The position numbers and the translations under genes were made by a program. Positions 62,540 through 64,000 of a stretch of DNA of 64,000 nt are shown in pieces. The stretch lies in contig MU385742.1 in assembly GCA_022497155.1 (NCBI GenBank), positions 1 through 64,000 on the forward strand, given 5' to 3'. Under the pieces are notes generated by a model that saw only the letters and a program-made list of their open reading frames with translations, ran no database searches and had not been told where the DNA came from. The first letter of the stretch is position 1, and each line of letters begins with the position of its first letter. The DNA comes from Whalleya microplaca. Its lineage: Eukaryota; Ascomycota; Sordariomycetes; Xylariales; Xylariaceae.

Positions 62540-63491
62540 GTGAGTATATAATTTGACATATAGTCTAGGCTGGTCGTCGCCCAGTTTTCTCCAGCCTTTG
62601 GGTATGATTGCTCGAATGCCGGGTCTCACGCCCGGCATCAAGCCGTGTTGCCTGAAGCTTCTCGGGATCGTCGAGCACGATGCTTCCAAAATCTATGTAA
62701 GCTGGCGGCCGATCGTCCCTAATAGACTCATCAATATCTTTAATAGGCGCATCTTGTGGGTGATATCAGCAGAAGAAGAAACCGCAAATGTTGGTTATCA
62801 GCCTAGTCGCCTAGTCTTCAACTAATCCTACTTCCAACTCCTAAAATAGGACAGAAAGGACAGTAAATGACTCTGAATGCTTGCACTGGTTCACAGTATG
62901 AGCAATGGAATTGACAGGGATTGCATAATGCACGTAGGCGAAACTTGACGGACTACCTAGCGATAATCGTGTCAGCCCTGAAAGGCGATCCGGTCTGCAG
63001 GTACGGCTGGATGCACGACTTCCAGAAGCCCCTTAGAATATTAGCGATCGCCTTGCGCTTCGCTGTACGCCGCCAGCCAATAGGCTTTCCGTGCTTGGTA
63101 TCAGTCTCGGCTTTCATGCCATGAAGGCCACTAGCTTGTCCAGATCGCCCCTAATGGGATAGACCCCCAACGCTGTCTTCAGCGCGAAGTCCTCGTAGGC
63201 ATCGTGCATGGCGAGGCAGACCCGATGGCCTGCTGCTTGCAGCTCACATTCAAATACAGCGACGGTTTGTATGTCGGCCCGGCTATCCACCACTTGGGTT
63301 ACAATATTGCATGGTGTCGGTATTGGTTCTGCTGGGCTGGCACCAGTGTAATTTATGGGCGTGGGTACGGAGGACCACTTAGTGTTAAATATTATGACCG
63401 AGACGAAACGGCAGAGTGTGCGAGATAGTGCATAGTCGACACGGACATCGACATGACCATTATCTAGAATGTGAGGGTGCCAGCGAACCAT
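62540..63491 (-). pseudogene. Degraded sterol-glucosyltransferase-like (GT1) gene
   Basis: Fragments in family order but several frames. 63491-63114 encodes VDVRVDYALSRTLCRF, then NIVTQVVDSRADIQTVAVFE, the place of the usual GSRGDVQP loop (two Gly lost), and GHRVCLAMHDAYEDFALK and YPIRGDLDKLVAFMA, ending in TGA where the family continues. Downstream in the same frame comes KPRLIPSTESLLAGGVQR, then in another frame ILRGFWKSCIQP and TGSPFRADTIIA followed by TAG, then SPSSFAYVHYAI in a third. At about 62720-62640 RPPAYIDFGSIVLDDPEKL appears, then in a different frame IRAIIPKGWRKLGDD, the start of the C-terminal sugar-nucleotide domain. About 400 bases expected between these parts are missing. 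Intact relatives transfer glucose from UDP-glucose to sterols. This copy cannot give a working enzyme. Confidence 0.8.
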
Positions 63492-64000
63492 ATATATTAT
63501 GGATGAAGCTAAGATGCTTACCAGGCGTTGAATATACGTATGACATTGCCCACATGTCTATCTAGCAACATGTTGTAATCGCTCATTGATAAGACTTGGC
63601 AGGCCAGTCAGTCAAGCCCGCTCTGTTGTAGGGCTCAATTTGATGGCCGCATTGCCTCAATCGCACATGGTTCCGACATTAGATACCATGTCTGCCTGTG
63701 CGGATGTGTAGGAGGTAAGCAGTAAGGGCGGAATGGCAGCCGTGCGGTTTGTGAAATTGAATGCATAGAATGGCTACCACTGAGAACAGCGATGCAAGGT
63801 TGAAGAGGGCATTGATTGTGGCCATACATAAGTAGGTACCTAGGTAGGTAGCATCAGGCCTCTCTGGGCGGGCAGGTGTCCGGACCTGGTACATACATGC
63901 AAAGATCCTCTTGAGGATGCTGGAACTTTTTCTTCAGACGATTCTACAGGTATATACATGCATCTGATGCTGGCGGAAGCGCTAGGTAGAGGGTGTCTCG
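63492..64000. other. Window end, no gene seen
   Basis: Upstream flank of the pseudogene. Contains a TACCTAGGTA palindrome at 63837 and short frames only. Confidence 0.45.

Larger units (their letters stand above)
31290..63846. repeat. Dispersed palindrome TACCTAGGTA, eight copies
   Basis: Exact copies at 31290, 43568, 53092, 53939, 54389, 59199, 59473 and 63837 (10 bases each), all outside the coding exons called here. One 10-base word is expected about 0.06 times in 64 kb by chance. Near-copies (for example around 43835, 55002 and 58951) add to the pattern. It could be a binding site or a mutational or transposon signature. Confidence 0.75.

Overview
The window is nuclear DNA of a filamentous ascomycete (Pezizomycotina). 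This follows from many short introns (mostly 45-180 bp) with GT..CTRAY..AG signals, a Clr5-domain gene, a Hst3/Hst4-type sirtuin, a Zn2Cys6 regulator, sedolisin (S53) proteases and a JEN-type carboxylate transporter. I cannot place it below that level. Gene models were built by hand from splice signals and reading-frame continuity. Exon coordinates are in the entries, and every model described as complete closes in frame.

Layout. 1-2.6 kb: a 90-base poly-C run, then AT-rich DNA with no gene. 2.6-6.6 kb (+): a 1,286-aa zincin-like protein whose HEFAH motif forms only after splicing. 8.8-12.4 kb (-): a five-exon Clr5/ankyrin protein. 13.4 kb (+): a possible small membrane protein beside a family of short dispersed repeats. 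14.7-16.9 kb (-): secreted sedolisin. 18.3-21.5 kb (-): Hst3/4-like NAD-dependent deacetylase. 23.1-25.1 kb (-): cytochrome P450. 26.8-28.6 kb (-): a second sedolisin. 29.5-30.6 kb (-): short-chain dehydrogenase, divergent from 31.3-33.0 kb (+): FAD-dependent monooxygenase. 33.4-35.3 kb (-): sugar-type MFS transporter. 36.7-37.4 kb (-): single-pass membrane protein. 38.2-42.9 kb (-): a 13-exon, 1,234-aa protein joining the same zincin-like domain (HELMH across an intron) to a series of cytochrome-b5-like units. 43.9-44.8 kb (+): macrodomain protein. 45.4-47.8 kb (+): Cys-pair protein of unknown function. 48.7-50.0 kb (+): aldo/keto reductase. 50.4-52.9 kb (-): Zn2Cys6 transcription factor, apparently broken. 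56.2-58.0 kb (+): JEN-like carboxylate transporter with an open frame beyond its stop. 60.1-62.1 kb (-): dienelactone-hydrolase-like plus SnoaL-like protein. 62.5-63.5 kb (-): wreck of a sterol-glucosyltransferase gene.

How the genes may work together. P450, SDR, FAD monooxygenase and MFS transporter lie within 12 kb, with a shared SDR/monooxygenase promoter region. That suits a small oxidative catabolic or tailoring cluster, but no PKS, NRPS or terpene synthase is visible and no regulator lies inside it. Two sedolisins point to extracellular protein use at acid pH. The most unusual content is the pair of spliced-HExxH zincin-like genes, one fused to cytochrome-b5-like repeats.
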